Below are positions 32,401 to 44,254 of a stretch of DNA of 64,000 nt, piece by piece. The translations under genes and the position numbers were made by a program. How positions within the stretch are numbered: the stretch's first letter is position 1; the number at the start of each line of letters is the position of its first letter. The stretch is taken from the NCBI RefSeq assembly GCF_000208865.1, contig NC_018396.1, positions 6,901,295-6,965,294 of the forward strand. Reading direction: 5' to 3'. Below the pieces are notes generated by a model that saw nothing but the letters and a program-made list of their open reading frames with translations, was not told where the DNA came from and searched no databases. The stretch comes from Neospora caninum Liverpool (lineage: Eukaryota > Apicomplexa > Conoidasida > Eucoccidiorida > Sarcocystidae).

Positions 32401-35400
32401 CAAAAAGAGAGGCCAGTTTTCAGTGTGTGGTGATATGAGCTGACACTTCGCCTTGTTTCCCCTTCTCCTTTTTAGCCTGAAACGTTTCCTTCTTCAGCAG
32501 GGGGGTTCGCTCTCTTCCGTGTGTCTCGCGGTCGTCCCTGCGGTGCGCGCGCTTCCAACTCGGGACTTCGCTTTTTGCTGTGCTTCTGTCGTCGCGCGCA
32601 GTCTGTCGGTGTGTGTCTGCTTATTTTTCTGTCTTTTCCTGCCATGTCGCTTTCGCCCTTTAGGTCTCTTCCCCTCAGGGTTCCCTGCCTCTCGTGGCGT
32701 CGTTGAGAGCCTGGCGGCGGACCTTTCTGCTCCGTCGCCGGCGCCTGCTTCCCAGAGCAAGTCAGGGGCTTCGGGCTCCGTCTCCACGTCCTCGTCTTCT
32801 GCGCCGAAAGGAGCGGCGAAGACCGCTGCGGCGTCCGCGTCGCAAGGCGGCGACAAATCGAGTTCTTCATCTGCTCCGAAAGAAAGCGCACCCGCGGCCT
32901 CGGTGTCTTCCCCCAAGGGCAGTGGCCACGTGCTGTTGACTCTCGTCGATCGCATGAAGGCTGCGGAGAGCCAGGGCGCTCATTTGAAGGAAAAACTCAA
33001 CGAAGTGGTGCTCTCGCTCCACTCGAATCAACAGCAGACTCTTCAACAAGCTGTGCTTCTCCAACTTCTTCTGGAACTGGTGTCGTTCCTGTACATGCGT
33101 CTCAGCAAATTTGACGTCATCGTCCCTCGTCTCCCCTTCCTGCTCGACTTCTCCGACTCGGGAGCCGCCGCTGCAGCCTCCTTCGCAGCCAAAAGAACCA
33201 CGGCCCTCAAGAGTGTCTCTTCAGCTTCGGGCGCGGTCGTAGGCGATGGAGACACCCCCGCGGGCCAGACGGACACTGGGCCCCAACAGAGGGCATGCTC
33301 GGGAAACGCTCGCGACTTTTCTCAGGCGAAAAAGACGCCAGGCCTCGACTCAGATCTCCTCTCTTTCAAGGGAGAAGGCCCGAGCGACGGTGGAGGGCGA
33401 GATTTCTTCGCATCGGTGTCCTCGCTCTTTGGAGGGAACGAAGAGGCGGACGCCGCGCGTCCCTCGCCGTGCGGGGGTCGGAGACGATGGGGACAGCGCA
33501 AAGGGACGCGACCGTGGAGCCCCAAGAAACGCGTTCGCACGACGAGAAAAGAGGGTGCCAGGTGTGGGGGCACCAGAAACGGTGAAGGCAGAGAAGAAAG
33601 CGGAGGAGAGAATGCGTGTGTTGAAATGGACGCCGAATCGAAGACGAAGGACTGTGTTGGGTTCGAAGAAGGGGAAGGCGACAGCACCTTTGGGAGCGAC
33701 GAGAGTGAAGAGTCCTTCTCGACCACTGCCTTACGTTTTTTGACGTCATATCTTGTCACAGCTTTCTCCTACTTGGCGATTCTGACGGAAGAGGCGTGTT
33801 TCGTGGTTGTGGCCCCCATGCTCGACGCGTTCGCGTCCTCTGCCTCGACACCCCAATCGCTCTCAACCTCTCAGGGCCGGAGTTTCTGCCTTCACATGAC
33901 GGAAACCGTCACGCGTTTCCTGGGCGCGGCGGCGACACTCCACCAGAACATCTCGTCTTCGCTCATTGAGTGCTGGCGACAAGCAATCAAGTGGGACCAC
34001 GCTGGGGGGTTGTCTCCGGGGGATGGAGATCCAACTGAGAAGGGGCCAAACCCGCTGTCTCTCTTCCTTCTCCTTCTCTTTCTCCACTTGGCGTACGGGG
34101 TCTTCATTTTACGGCTCTTCTCGAAAAGAACAAACGAGGCGGCAGCGCGAGCGGAAGCGGCGGTCCGCGAATGCGAGGCGTTGCGACTGTCTCTAGCGAG
34201 TCTCCTGCGGGCGCCCACGGGGCCCGAGGGACACCTTGGGCGGGGCGTGACAGCGGGGAGCCTCGAGATGGAGAGCAGCGGGAGGAACACAGGTCAGAGC
34301 TCGCTTCGCCAGGAGACAGGAGGAGAACCGGGCCGTTTTGCAGGTCAAGAGAACGGCGCAGTGGAGCGGGCGCTCGGACTCGGCGACCGGAAAGACGCAG
34401 AGAACGCGGAGAAGAGAGGCATTGTGGAAGGCGAAGCCGAAGAGCGCACGCCATTGAAAACAGAGACGCTTCCCGCACTAGCCGCGTCAGATCGTCCGCA
34501 GGAAGATCATGTGTCACGTAGTCACCCCGTCTCGGCGAGGAGGGAGTCTCGAGGCTACGAGCGCTTCCGGTTGGCCTCCTTGGCTCTCAAGCGTGACACC
34601 ATGAAGTGGGAAAGACACCGAAACGACGCACTGGAACAGCGGCGACAGTCGTTCGATCTCTCGTACGCAGCAGGCTCGGCGCGCTCGTCGCTCATCCACC
34701 CTCTGTGGCAGAGGAAAGAAAAACTCACTCTTGTCCCTCTGAAGAATTTCCCCGCTTCCCCTCCCGTGGACGGTGAAAAAGACCCTGAGCCGGGCGTCGC
34801 CGACCTCCGTCAGCAACGCCGGACACCCGCGAGGCCTTCTCCGGGCGTCGACCTGTCGCCTGCCGTTCCTTTCGAAGACCAACGAAATCTCTCTCGCAGG
34901 AGCGGTTCGTCTTGTTCCTCTCGCAGTGGAGGCGCGGCCTCGTTCGGCGACGGCAGGGCGTGGGCTCCAGGGGGGACCGAGGGACGAGTCGCAGGACCGT
35001 CGAGCGTCTCGCACGGCAGTCAGGCGCCAGGAAACGGAACTCGCCTGCCGTTGTCTGATGCGACACACCGAGACGCCACGTGGAGGGAGGATGCAGCCGT
35101 TGCGTCTCCGAGTGAAGTGAAGAGCGGCCGTGTTGCTTCACTCTCGTCCAGGGAAAGCTGGACGGGGTCTGTGCACTCGTCTGTTCGCGTGTCGCCTTCG
35201 CCGGCTCTGCCTTTCTTCAAGCACAAACGACGCACCAATACGAGTGGAAACCTCGACGGGAGCCGACAGAGTGGCTGGGGCCTGCGCGCAGCGTGGTCGC
35301 CTGCAGAAGGGAGCAGAGGGGGCGACCGAGGGGGAACGGAAGAGAAAAAAGGTGAAGAGAGAAAGGCGTCGCACAGGAAAACCTACGGCGGCCAGTCACA

Positions 35401-35794
35401 CGGAAACCGGAAGGCGTTCAAGCTCCAGAGACACACCGTCAAAGGACTGTCCGGATCTTGTGGCTGTGTAGCAGCTCCTGGAGCTACAGGACTCTCCCTG
35501 GTTTCCTCGGATTTCGCGGCTGAAGTCTCCCCCGCGGGCGGCAGTCTTCAGGCCGTGGCGGAGGCGACGCCTGCGGGGGAGGCGACAAGGCCTGTCCCCG
35601 TCGGGTCTCTCTGCGCGGCGCCACCTGGCGACGACGCGGCTAGGCGAGGAGACACCGGGGCGGACCGGACAGCTGGAAGGGTCCAGCCGGCGTGGGGTGT
35701 GCGGGGAGTCGCAAAATCAGCGAACAGCGAGTCTTCAGATCCTCGCTCGGAAGTCAAGACTGAGAGAGCAGAGCACGCGAACGGGTTGCTGTAG
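23410..35794 (+). CDS. Giant mid-SUN domain membrane protein (Slp1/Osteopotentia class)
   Basis: Mid-SUN proteins are ER/nuclear-envelope glycoproteins with a luminal SUN domain in the middle and a membrane anchor further on; yeast Slp1 protects soluble ER proteins with Emp65. Two exons, 23410-32389 and 32679-35794, join in phase to give about 4,030 residues, far longer than the usual 500-1,300. A hydrophobic segment (FVWFPSFLVCTFLLFL) near residue 617 could be a signal anchor. The SUN domain spans about residues 1820-1997, with KFDFASVDAGARIVASS, DLDSYMLVPC, FFVISFTEPIHVEQVAVAS, WAKYLKVRLLSYH and YYYCSLTSFHVFGS. A coiled-coil-like stretch lies near 3083-3137 and a transmembrane segment (LFLLLLFLHLAYGVFILRLF) near 3450. 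The rest is Ser/Pro or Glu/Gly low complexity. The first in-frame ATG is 23410, but ATGs at 23512, 23599 or 24514 are possible starts. An alternative acceptor 15 bp upstream (AG at 32662-32663) is also in phase. Confidence 0.88.
26592..26664 (+). repeat. 24-bp coding repeat SSSPSPSP in the SUN protein
   Basis: Three nearly identical 24-bp units of TCT/CCC/TCC codons encode SSSPSPSP. The tract sits in a longer poly-Ser/Pro low-complexity segment of the mid-SUN gene, about 750 residues before the SUN domain. Confidence 0.85.
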
Positions 35795-37764
35795 ACAGAA
35801 CGAGGGAGAGGAGGGAAGATGTAGATCCGGAGCAAAGACGCGTTTAGGGAGTCCCGAGATACGCTGGGCGAGACAGAGACCGCTCAAATCGACGGGAGGC
35901 AGTCTGCCTATCGTGTGTGGGGCACGCTAGGCAGACTGCGATAGGTTCGGAGTCGCCGGTGGAGAGACAGGTAGCCCCCGTCGAGCGGTGGCGTGTTTGT
36001 GGCGCTAGCTCAGAAGGCCCCAAAATACTGAGTTATGTTGGGTGCATTTAGTTCCCGTGTCCACAAGAGAAACATTGTTTGGGACAGGTCACATGGTTGA
36101 AGCAAGAAGCACAGAGCGATTGGTGAGAGGGATGAGCAGAAACGTTTTGGATGGAAAAACGTGGACCTATGGCATGCACGCAGATAAAAAGGGGCGCTCG
36201 TGTCACTGCTTCATCGGAATCAGACGTCGTAGACAGAGGAGAGAAACTCAGGAAGAGTAGCATGGGGTGGTAAGTAAAATTGCTACCGGTGAATTGCACG
36301 TTTCCGTCGCAATTTCTTCCCCACTCTTCACTTGTGACCGGGAACCGCAAAAGCGAAGAGAAGGGACGAAGGAAGGGAGAACCACGGACGACAGGGATCC
36401 TTCCTCGTCCAATGTGCTCAACTTAAATGGGAATGGGGAAAAGGGCGGCTGCGTCTTGACATAAGGATGCTGGACGCTAAGATCGGAACAACGATGTTTT
36501 CTCGCTTGGTAGAACCGCACATGCTACGGGACAACTGAAGAGAGTCTCCTTTTCTGTGGAACGTTTTTGTTTTAAAAACGCGCGTAGACATCCATGAACA
36601 AATGTGGACGACAGGAACGCCGCACGGAGAGAGGATTCAATCCTTGATGTGCGCTTTCTGCATCCTATTTGGGGTTGCGGAGGCAAGCTCTTGGTTTCGG
36701 AGAAAGGGATCGATGTTGGCGACACGTAGAGTGCGGAAGTTTTGTGTGTCTTGAGCACAAGGATTGGAGCGTGAAAGCCCGCTCGTTTAGTGTCGTTCCG
36801 GTTCGAAGGAACTTGTTACGAGATACGCTGAAACTTTTTTCCTGGCATTCCGCTGGGAGGCCGTTTTCCGATCTATCGGATCACTTAGGGAAGGTGCCCC
36901 CTTTTTGATATGAATGTGTAGCGGCAGTGTTCCCCATCCGGAAGTGTATCACTGTAATGAACAGACTTCCGGCCGCTGAACGCATGAGTATGCAAGCGTA
37001 GGAACCCGCCTGCTGAGCGGCAGACCAATTGAAATTGGTAGAATCTGTGTACTATCTATATGTGGTTCGCAGTTAGAGAAATCATTTTCTCTCATCTTCA
37101 ACCATAATGAATCATTCCTGAACGTGAGCAACAGGCTTTGTTATGGGGGAGATTGCGTTTACACGGCTCGTTCTCGGTGTCAAGCGCAGACATGTAAAGC
37201 TAGGAACAGATAAGACGGCAAGGTGATCTGGTAACACAGAGGCAGTGCCTTCTGCCCCAAGATTCAGAAAAACGGGTTTGGTGGTTACAATCAAGGTATC
37301 GTATCCCTCACTCATCAAGACTTCAAGGCTGCGCACGATCAGCAGCATCTTCTCCCGGTATACGAACTGTTGCGGGGCACCTAATCCAATGCAGAATTGG
37401 ATAACCGTGGCGCTTAGCCGTGACAACACAAAGGTATGGAGAATCTCGGAGTTCAAGAGAAAAGGGAATCCGTGCCTGCTATTGAGTTCCACATCGAACG
37501 CTCCCAAACGAGCAAAGCGTATATTTATCCGCACAGTTTTGTGTCAGTGTGAGAATCTTCGCGTATATGTATGTACGCATGCATGTGGTAACACGAGCAA
37601 GGAATCACACAAATTGTGTATTGCCACAATGTCTCTCCCACGAGCACACGAGATCTTTTTGCTTCACAGAGGTGTAGGTTCCTGAATGCATGACTGCCCG
37701 GAAAATACCGCCGTCTTTGTCTGCCGGTATGGATCAGTGTAGAAATAGATGCCGAGAAGATAAC
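35795..37764. other. Convergent intergenic region between mid-SUN (+) and SRS (-)
   Basis: Holds both 3' untranslated regions. A strong hairpin lies 105 bp after the SUN stop codon. A 140-residue minus-strand frame at 37112-37534 has no recognisable domain and lies in the expected 3' UTR of the SRS gene. From about 36000 the composition is visibly less GC-rich than the flanking coding DNA. No gene supported. Confidence 0.55.
35899..35939 (+). other. Strong inverted repeat/hairpin downstream of the SUN gene
   Basis: GCAGTCTGCCTA at 35899-35910 pairs perfectly with TAGGCAGACTGC at 35928-35939. Inside the loop, CGTG (35912-35915) and CACG (35923-35926) can extend the stem. It could be a 3' UTR processing or stability element or a relic of a small inverted-repeat element. 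Function is not shown by sequence. Confidence 0.75.
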
Positions 37765-38973
37765 TTAGAACCATTTCCCAGCGACCAGCGCTGCAAAAGA
37801 AATAGACACAATCATACAGGCGCTGCTCATAACGCCCCGCTGTACACCACTGGACGGTGGCGGCGTCGTGGTCGCTGATGGATCGGGGTTCTGTTCGACT
37901 GTGACAAGGACTTTACATTCCTTTTGGCCTCCCTTGGATATGCCGCCTGTGGTGGACGACGCACATTTATAAAAGAAGTTCTGTGCAGATGCAGGCAAAT
38001 CTGGGCAAGACAGCGTATAAGCAGCTGTTGCTGCTTGGTCAGTTGCGACCAGACTACTATTCGGGACGAGATCCTGCAAGACAACCTCCTTTTCTGTAGC
38101 GGTTCGCTGATCGCCTTCACTCTGAGGCGCTTTCTCAATGAGCACATGGTCCAGGAGCGCAGGTTTAAGGATTGCGTCCTTATCACATCCGAAAGTGACG
38201 GTTTTGGTATCGGAGGTGACCGCTACGGAGATTTGTCCTTCCCTGCATACATCTGAACAACCCACACGCAAGACAAAGCAAATTTTCCGGTATCATGAAG
38301 GTAGCGCTCGTCCTTAGCAAAGAACAGAAACACGTAGAAAGCAACGGCTTCAGTTGTGCGTCTGCATTCGCTTACTTGTTTCAGGGGCTGGCACCGGTTC
38401 TGTAGGGAGAACAGAGACTTGAATTAAGCAAGAGTTTGCAGGACCGGATGCTGTAACACGCCCAGAACCGTGGTCTGTAGGTTTCTTAACGCAAGAAAAG
38501 TAAACTGTGAACGGATACGTCGGCAAGTTCTCCTTTAGTTCGAGGCTGTAGGTCTGTTGTACGTCGGAGCCCTTCGTATTGGACGGTGGCGGTTTGAAAG
38601 TGAGTGACGCCGCATCTATTGCCTTAGTGCAGGCGGAATTTCCCCATAGTTTCCCGTCCGTTGGATTTTCTCGCAGCTCCATTGTTGCGTCGCATTTGAA
38701 TTTCACCTCCTTGGTTTGGCTGTCGAGGCGTAAGACCAGGGGCGATTTACCCGATTCGCACGTTTGAGCATTCGACGTTTCCTCCGTGTCCTGGCCTAGG
38801 GATTGGTGCACGAAATTGCATGTGAGAAGTACGAGAAGAGAGAGCGTCAGGATCCGAGAAGCAAAGACGGAAGACATGGAGGAGAGAAGAGTTCGGTTCT
38901 CCTGGAACAGAGAGGGACTACGTGGAGTCCGCCTGATCGACGAGCAAGCCCCTGTCGACCGTGCAGCCGCCAT
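37765..38973 (-). CDS. SRS-family (SAG1-related) GPI-anchored surface antigen, two SRS domains
   Basis: SRS proteins coat the zoite plasma membrane, act in host-cell attachment and are recognised by host immunity. Two exons, 38973-38376 and 38252-37765, with a 123-bp intron (AA|GTAAGC ... TTCAG) and matching phase give about 361 residues. Exon 1 has a hydrophobic signal (ILTLSLLVLLTC) and one SRS domain starting QTCESG; exon 2 has the second domain starting NVCREG and a C-terminal hydrophobic tail (MIVSISFAALVAGKWF) after a Thr/Pro-rich linker, a typical GPI-attachment signal. One intron between two domains and this length match my memory of SAG2C/X/Y-type (SRS49) proteins. Each domain shows five cysteines rather than six. 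Start could also be the inner ATG at 38877, which places the signal nearer the N terminus. Confidence 0.9.
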
Positions 38974-41900
38974 CTCCACCAAGTAGGTAAATTGGATTGG
39001 GGTCTTCGATGCAGCCACACAAGGAAAAAAGACGATGACAAACCGGCCACCAAAGGTGGGAACTGGTGAAAACGAAAGGCAATGTTGCGAAATTGTTCTT
39101 TTGTTTCGCCACCACCAGGTGCAAACATCTAGCTTGCCTTTTCTGGAACCAGAGAGGCATGGACCAGCCGGCGCCCGAAGACCAGGGGGGTGGTTTTCCC
39201 AACCCAATGAAAAAGCCAGAAAGGCCGCCGGAAGAGTGAGCGCTGGCGGGTCAATGGCTGACAATGAAGGCCCACAACGTCGCGTTCTCTTCTGGCGTCA
39301 ACAAGTAGATCCAGAAAGCTCCTATCGAGTCTGATAGACCCCTGACAGCATGGCGTGACTAGAGCGCCCTGATTATACACGCAAAAATTCCAGCAGTTTT
39401 TTTGAGCATTTCTGTCGGCGGACCAACCCAGAGCAGGGAACGGTGTGCAAGTACCTGAAAGGGAAGCATCTGGCTGTCGAGAAATGAGAAGAAAAAGGTG
39501 TTCCAACGTCGAGTGTCTGCCTAGCGTTTGGTACCATATACAAGGGGCATCATGCACACTCCCCTTTTTCGCGGCCACTAGCCGAAACGGATAGTCCTGC
39601 ATACGGGTAATGAGACTCACGGAATGCCAGCTTTAATTTCTGATAAATACAAGAGTCCAAGGAAGCAACAGAAAACAGTTCTGCTGGATGATAGCTGTGG
39701 AGCCAAGATCTTGCTTTCGAAGATTCAGGGGCAGCGAATCAATCTCCAGTTAACCATCCGCTCACTGTTGAGAGTTTTGGAGTCGTGTGGAAGTTCGTAA
39801 AACCCCACAGCAAGTGGACAACTGTGTGTTTCTGAGAAGTATGCACCCTTTTGCGCAAGCGATTACTTGCTCTATATCTACGGGAAAAAAAGTCGTTCTT
39901 GTGGTCGCGATCTCCGCACATGCTCGCCCTTGCGAACTGGATGAACAGTTCGATCCTTTAGGGAATTGTGTTTTTCTTGTGGCTCTACTGCCATTTACAA
40001 TGTGACCTCACCAGATATATATATATATATATATATATACACGATGTGCACCACCTTTTCAGCAACAATCACTAGGCAACTTTGCAGAAGAATGCCGGCA
40101 TCGTCCTTCTACGCCCGCGTAGGAGGAGGCCAGATTTCCTCGCCGTGTTTTACCTGGGCTGGCTGCAGCGTGACATGGTGCAACGAGCTCTGGTGTCGCC
40201 CGCTTCCACCAGAAAGTACGACGCTTCCCACCTCCGCCACGTCATTTGGACATATCGATGAGTGCGAGAAGCCCTGGCGCACGGTAAACGCAATCGAACC
40301 CGCAGCATTAGTGAAACGAACTTTCACCACGTTCTTCCTGGTAACGGTCCCCACTTCCAGAAATGCCTGGCACGGCGCATGTATGAGCTATTCTATCGAA
40401 TAGTACGCTTTGCACTTTTATCTGCAATTGCGTCCCCTCATTACACCTCTTCGGACTGGACAGACGCGACGTCTACACATGCCTGTTACTGCAGGCATCG
40501 CACACTTTTTTTCGGCAACAAAGCCTAGTGAGCAGGCCAAGAGCTTTCCGATATGCAGAGAAAAGTGCATGCCCGTGAACGCCGGTGACTTTTTTAACAG
40601 CATAAAGCGCCAGAACGGGGCAAAAAGAGAGTACGCTCTTCGGAACGGGATTTCCTTCGCGCAGGCGACCTCCACCTGGGACTTGGCCCATATTCCGCCT
40701 GTCGAAGATAGAGTCGCGTATCCAGGGAACTCGGAACCTGCTTTCTGTGAAACCCTGGATGACCCCTTTCGTAGAGCTCGTAAGTATGACGTTGAAGAGG
40801 TGGGACCACAGTTCCGGGCTTTCTTGCGAAGCGAACAAGGAAAAGGGTTTAGACGGCCTTGCCACGCGAAACTGGAAAGTCCTATGCACCAGCCACAACG
40901 GATCAGCAGCCTCTAGCTGGACGAGGTCAGCAGCAGCAACATTCCATTCCGCTCTCGGAATTCTGGATCGAAGTGAGCACTCTCACCCAGTCCTAGACTA
41001 AATAATCTACCAGCGGAAAGTGAGGCCAGGCACTGAACAGGGAGGCGGTTGCGATGCCACTACCTTGTGAGTGAAGTATTCGTGCTCTGTAGTATACCAA
41101 GCTACGGGTACTCCTAAGTTGAAAGAGAAACTGGAAAGCAACCAAGAGATATGATTACGAAAAAGAAGCGAGTGTGTTTTTAGTATCTGAGGGCCCATCT
41201 TGGAATGGACGGAATACCCCTGTAGTCGTCCATACACGTTCTAAGTCTCGGCGCACACCTGTTCTCAGAAGCATCTGCCTTACAAAACCCTATCCTGCGT
41301 AGCTCCGCCGATTCGGCTCCAGAACAAAAATATCAGTAATGAAGGACTCTCAGAGACTCGCAGGAAACCAACGGGACGGGGAGGGATTTAGACAATCTGT
41401 GCAGCATAGCTCACCGAGCTCTTGCAGGCTTCAGTCCCAACACACACAGGAGAACCGGAAGGGGAACAGCAAGACGCCGGGGCGTCAGACACGCAGCCAC
41501 CGAACGGGCTACCGCACGGATACGACCTTTCCAAGAAAAGAAAGTGCACTGTTCAGCCTGTTGGGCTTGCACTCACCAGACCACATGGCGCGTAATGCGC
41601 CGCGTGAAACCGACTTCACAACTGCTGCTGTCCAAATAGGGCTAAGTATCCAAGGGGTTTTCGGCTTGTACTCGGTCCGGGGATCGTGCATGCATTCGTT
41701 TTTCGCTGAGTGCCGGCGAAGCCAACGACACAGTACGACGTCCGCCCCCGCTGTTTCCTCTTTCTCCTGACTCCAATTCAGGGATTACAGTGCTTGAGAT
41801 CTTTCGACACCAGAAAACACGTACGCTGCCGACGAGGTTTAAGACGCTGGCACCAGCTTCTCTCCTCTCCTGGACGGAGACTGTGTGTTTCGGGCGTGCT

Positions 41901-42176
41901 CGTTGACTCGCTTCGGTTTCGTTTCTTCAGGTTCCGTGCCTTTTTCTGCTCAGTTCCTCGGCATTTTTCCTCCAGAAAACTCCATTTTTCTTTTCGTCTC
42001 GGAGGTAACCGAATAACGCATCGTCACGCTCGCTTGGACGCCCTGTCGACTCCTGGTCCGTGCAGTGGTGAAAGAGAGGAACTCCGTTGGGGTTACAAGG
42101 GAAAGCCATCTGAGCTGGGGCCGATATTCGAGCGGACACGTGTGTTCCGTTGGCGCGTCTTTTTTAAGCTGCGAAA
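38974..42176. promoter_or_regulatory. Divergent intergenic region between SRS (-) and mitochondrial-type gene (+)
   Basis: This 3.2 kb separates two outward-facing genes and must contain both promoters. It has a (TA)n array at 40014-40039. Many short frames occur on both strands, none with a signal peptide, SRS motif or other domain. I looked for additional SRS copies, since these genes are usually tandem, and saw none. Confidence 0.5.
40014..40039. repeat. (TA)n microsatellite
   Basis: About 13 TA units in the divergent spacer upstream of the SRS gene. Confidence 0.95.
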
Positions 42177-44254
42177 ATGGTTGCTCACCATTGTCTTCGG
42201 CAGACCGCGGCGTCTGCCTACCTTTCTTGTTCCGGAATTAACGCCGCGAACCGCTTTTTCGGATCCGCAGCAACTCCGTTCGTTGGAAAGCACAACGCCG
42301 GCTTCCTGCGCTTCTTCTCCAAAGCATCTGCGCCTTCCCGCCCCACCACACCTTCGAGTGACTTGGATGCTTTGAAAAACGCGGCCGTTTCGGCCGCCAA
42401 GGGAGTTGTCGAAACGGCCAAAACTGTTCCAGAGGTACAAATAAGCGCCAGGGATGCTTATACATAAAACTCCACAGGGGACCTTTACTTGAGAGTGCTG
42501 CTAGAGGGTCAGGGAAAAAAAGAACTGTGTTTCGCTCGGATCGAATCGGAGAACTGAGGGACGATGTGTCCTTTTTGCTGGCTCCGTGAGTTGTTACAGA
42601 TCGGCAACAAGCGTAGTCAGCGAGGCTTGAATCAGCTGCTCTGTTTTTTGGTTGTCTGAGCCGCTGAAGCGTCGACCTCCATCTGCAGAGCGTGTACATA
42701 CTCCCCGAAGCGACTGGGAGAAGAGTTCAGCAGGGTAGATGCTCCTCGCCGGGATATATGCGGCTGCAGCGCACATGAAGGATACAACTCTCCTCGTTCC
42801 CTATGAAAGCAGTTTCCCGATCGCTCGAGCACCACTGGAGATTCAGTCTTTGTGTGTTGATCGCAATGCTGGCGGCCGCGGTGCTTCGGCAACTGATTAT
42901 CTTTTTCCGGGGGAGGTGATGGACGGCGAGTGCGATGCATAACGAACACACAGCCATTGCATCCTCCGCGTTCCATTCGACGCCCTTGCATTTTCGACCG
43001 TTAGGTTCGACGTTGTCTCTCATCTTCACGACAGTTGCTCCACGCCTTTTCACAGAGAGCACCAAAAAAGTGCTGTTTCAACGGGACGCCTGCGGGGGTT
43101 CGTTACCTATCTGGGGGATGCGGATCACCGAGTTGTCTAGGTTTTTTCGGGCGGTCTTCGTGTTTACGGCACCTAGTCATGGCAGGTTCGAGGTACACTC
43201 TCACAGCACACAAAATGCTCCGCTCTTCGGCGTGTGAGGTATTAAGTCCTACGATGCAATCCTTCGCCTCAGGTGCGTCGAACTGGTTTGGTTTCTTTTC
43301 GTTGTGTGTACAGCTGTTCGCCGGCAGACCCGCGAACGTTGCGGCACAAAGTGGAAAACTCGAAGGCTCCTTGCTGCCTCCTCCTCACATCCCGGGGATT
43401 CGGCGAGCGCCGCGCGAGCCGGCGACGCCCAAGATGGCCGGAATGGAAGGGCGGATGCCGATTCGCCTTCCACCTGAAGGCTCGCGCTTCCGCAAATACG
43501 TAAGTCGCGTCTGAACATAACTGGAAAGACACTGCTTTGTCGGAAACGTCCAAGCGCGTCCCTCGAGCCTCTCCGCCGAAAGTCGTGGCAATCTTGCGAC
43601 GAGGGAAACTGGCGGAAGGTCAGGGGCGCAAAACGTCGCATTCTTGAAAACCGACCAAGCGCTGGAAGTGCGGAGCGAAAGGAGAGGAAGGGGAGGCTGG
43701 CGGGTCGAATCGTCTCTTGTCCAGAGCACGAAAGCTAGGACATCCCAGAACGCCCTCACAACTAGGCTAGAGAACTGATTTCTCACACGGCTAAGGTTGC
43801 AGCGGGTTCCCAGGAGGGTGGCGAAACCAGGCGGGGTAGTTTGCGCCCGGAGCAAGGCTCGGCCTACTAAGACTCACCGTGCTACGTTTTTGTGTGCGCG
43901 CTTTACCGCGGGATGCTTCCGCCAGGTGTGCTGATTTCGTGGTTCGAGTTGCACGAAAACGCTTTTTTCCATCGATGCAAATGGCCTGGGCTTTTTGCTG
44001 GAGACGTGTTGACCTTTTTCTCTGGGCTCTTGACACTGGAAATACAGAAATTGTTCATCTCGAAGCTCGAGAGCACTGAGCCTTCTTGGTTCCTTACGCG
44101 AAGACTGGGTACGATGCACATGTGTTCTCCGGTTTTGTTGTCGCCTGCTCTCGGTATGCGTCAGATCGATCCCCGGGCGGATTTTTACTTTCCTCTCACG
44201 GCGGTCCTGGTGACGATCGGCCCACTCTACATGTTCTCCAAGGCCTTCTTTTGA
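42177..44254 (+). CDS. Small predicted mitochondrial inner-membrane protein, function unknown
   Basis: Not recognised by family. Proposed exons 42177-42434, 43314-43499, 43949-44005 and 44165-44254 are all phase 0, giving 196 residues. The start ATG has a strong coccidian context (GCGAAAATGG). The N terminus is Arg/Ala/Ser-rich with no acidic residue over roughly the first 60 positions and contains RFFSKAS, a typical mitochondrial presequence. The middle is Pro-rich (PPPHIPGIRRAP, PEGSRFRKY). The third exon is only 57 bp (HENAFFHRCKWPGLFAGD). The last exon encodes one membrane span (FPLTAVLVTIGPLYMF) and ends SKAFF. Such size and layout are common among accessory subunits of respiratory complexes or ATP synthase, but that is inference. 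Reading straight through the third intron is also open, giving a longer tail, so the last two exons are less certain. Confidence 0.55.

Noticed and set aside
37112..37534. 140-codon minus-strand frame downstream of the SRS gene
   Set aside because: Looks superficially protein-like, but has no domain and lies in the likely SRS 3' UTR; no splice or promoter support.
40109..40916. Short frames checked as possible SRS remnants or pseudogenes
   Set aside because: No Cys spacing or SRS signature (for example C-x-G, F-x-C) is present in order.
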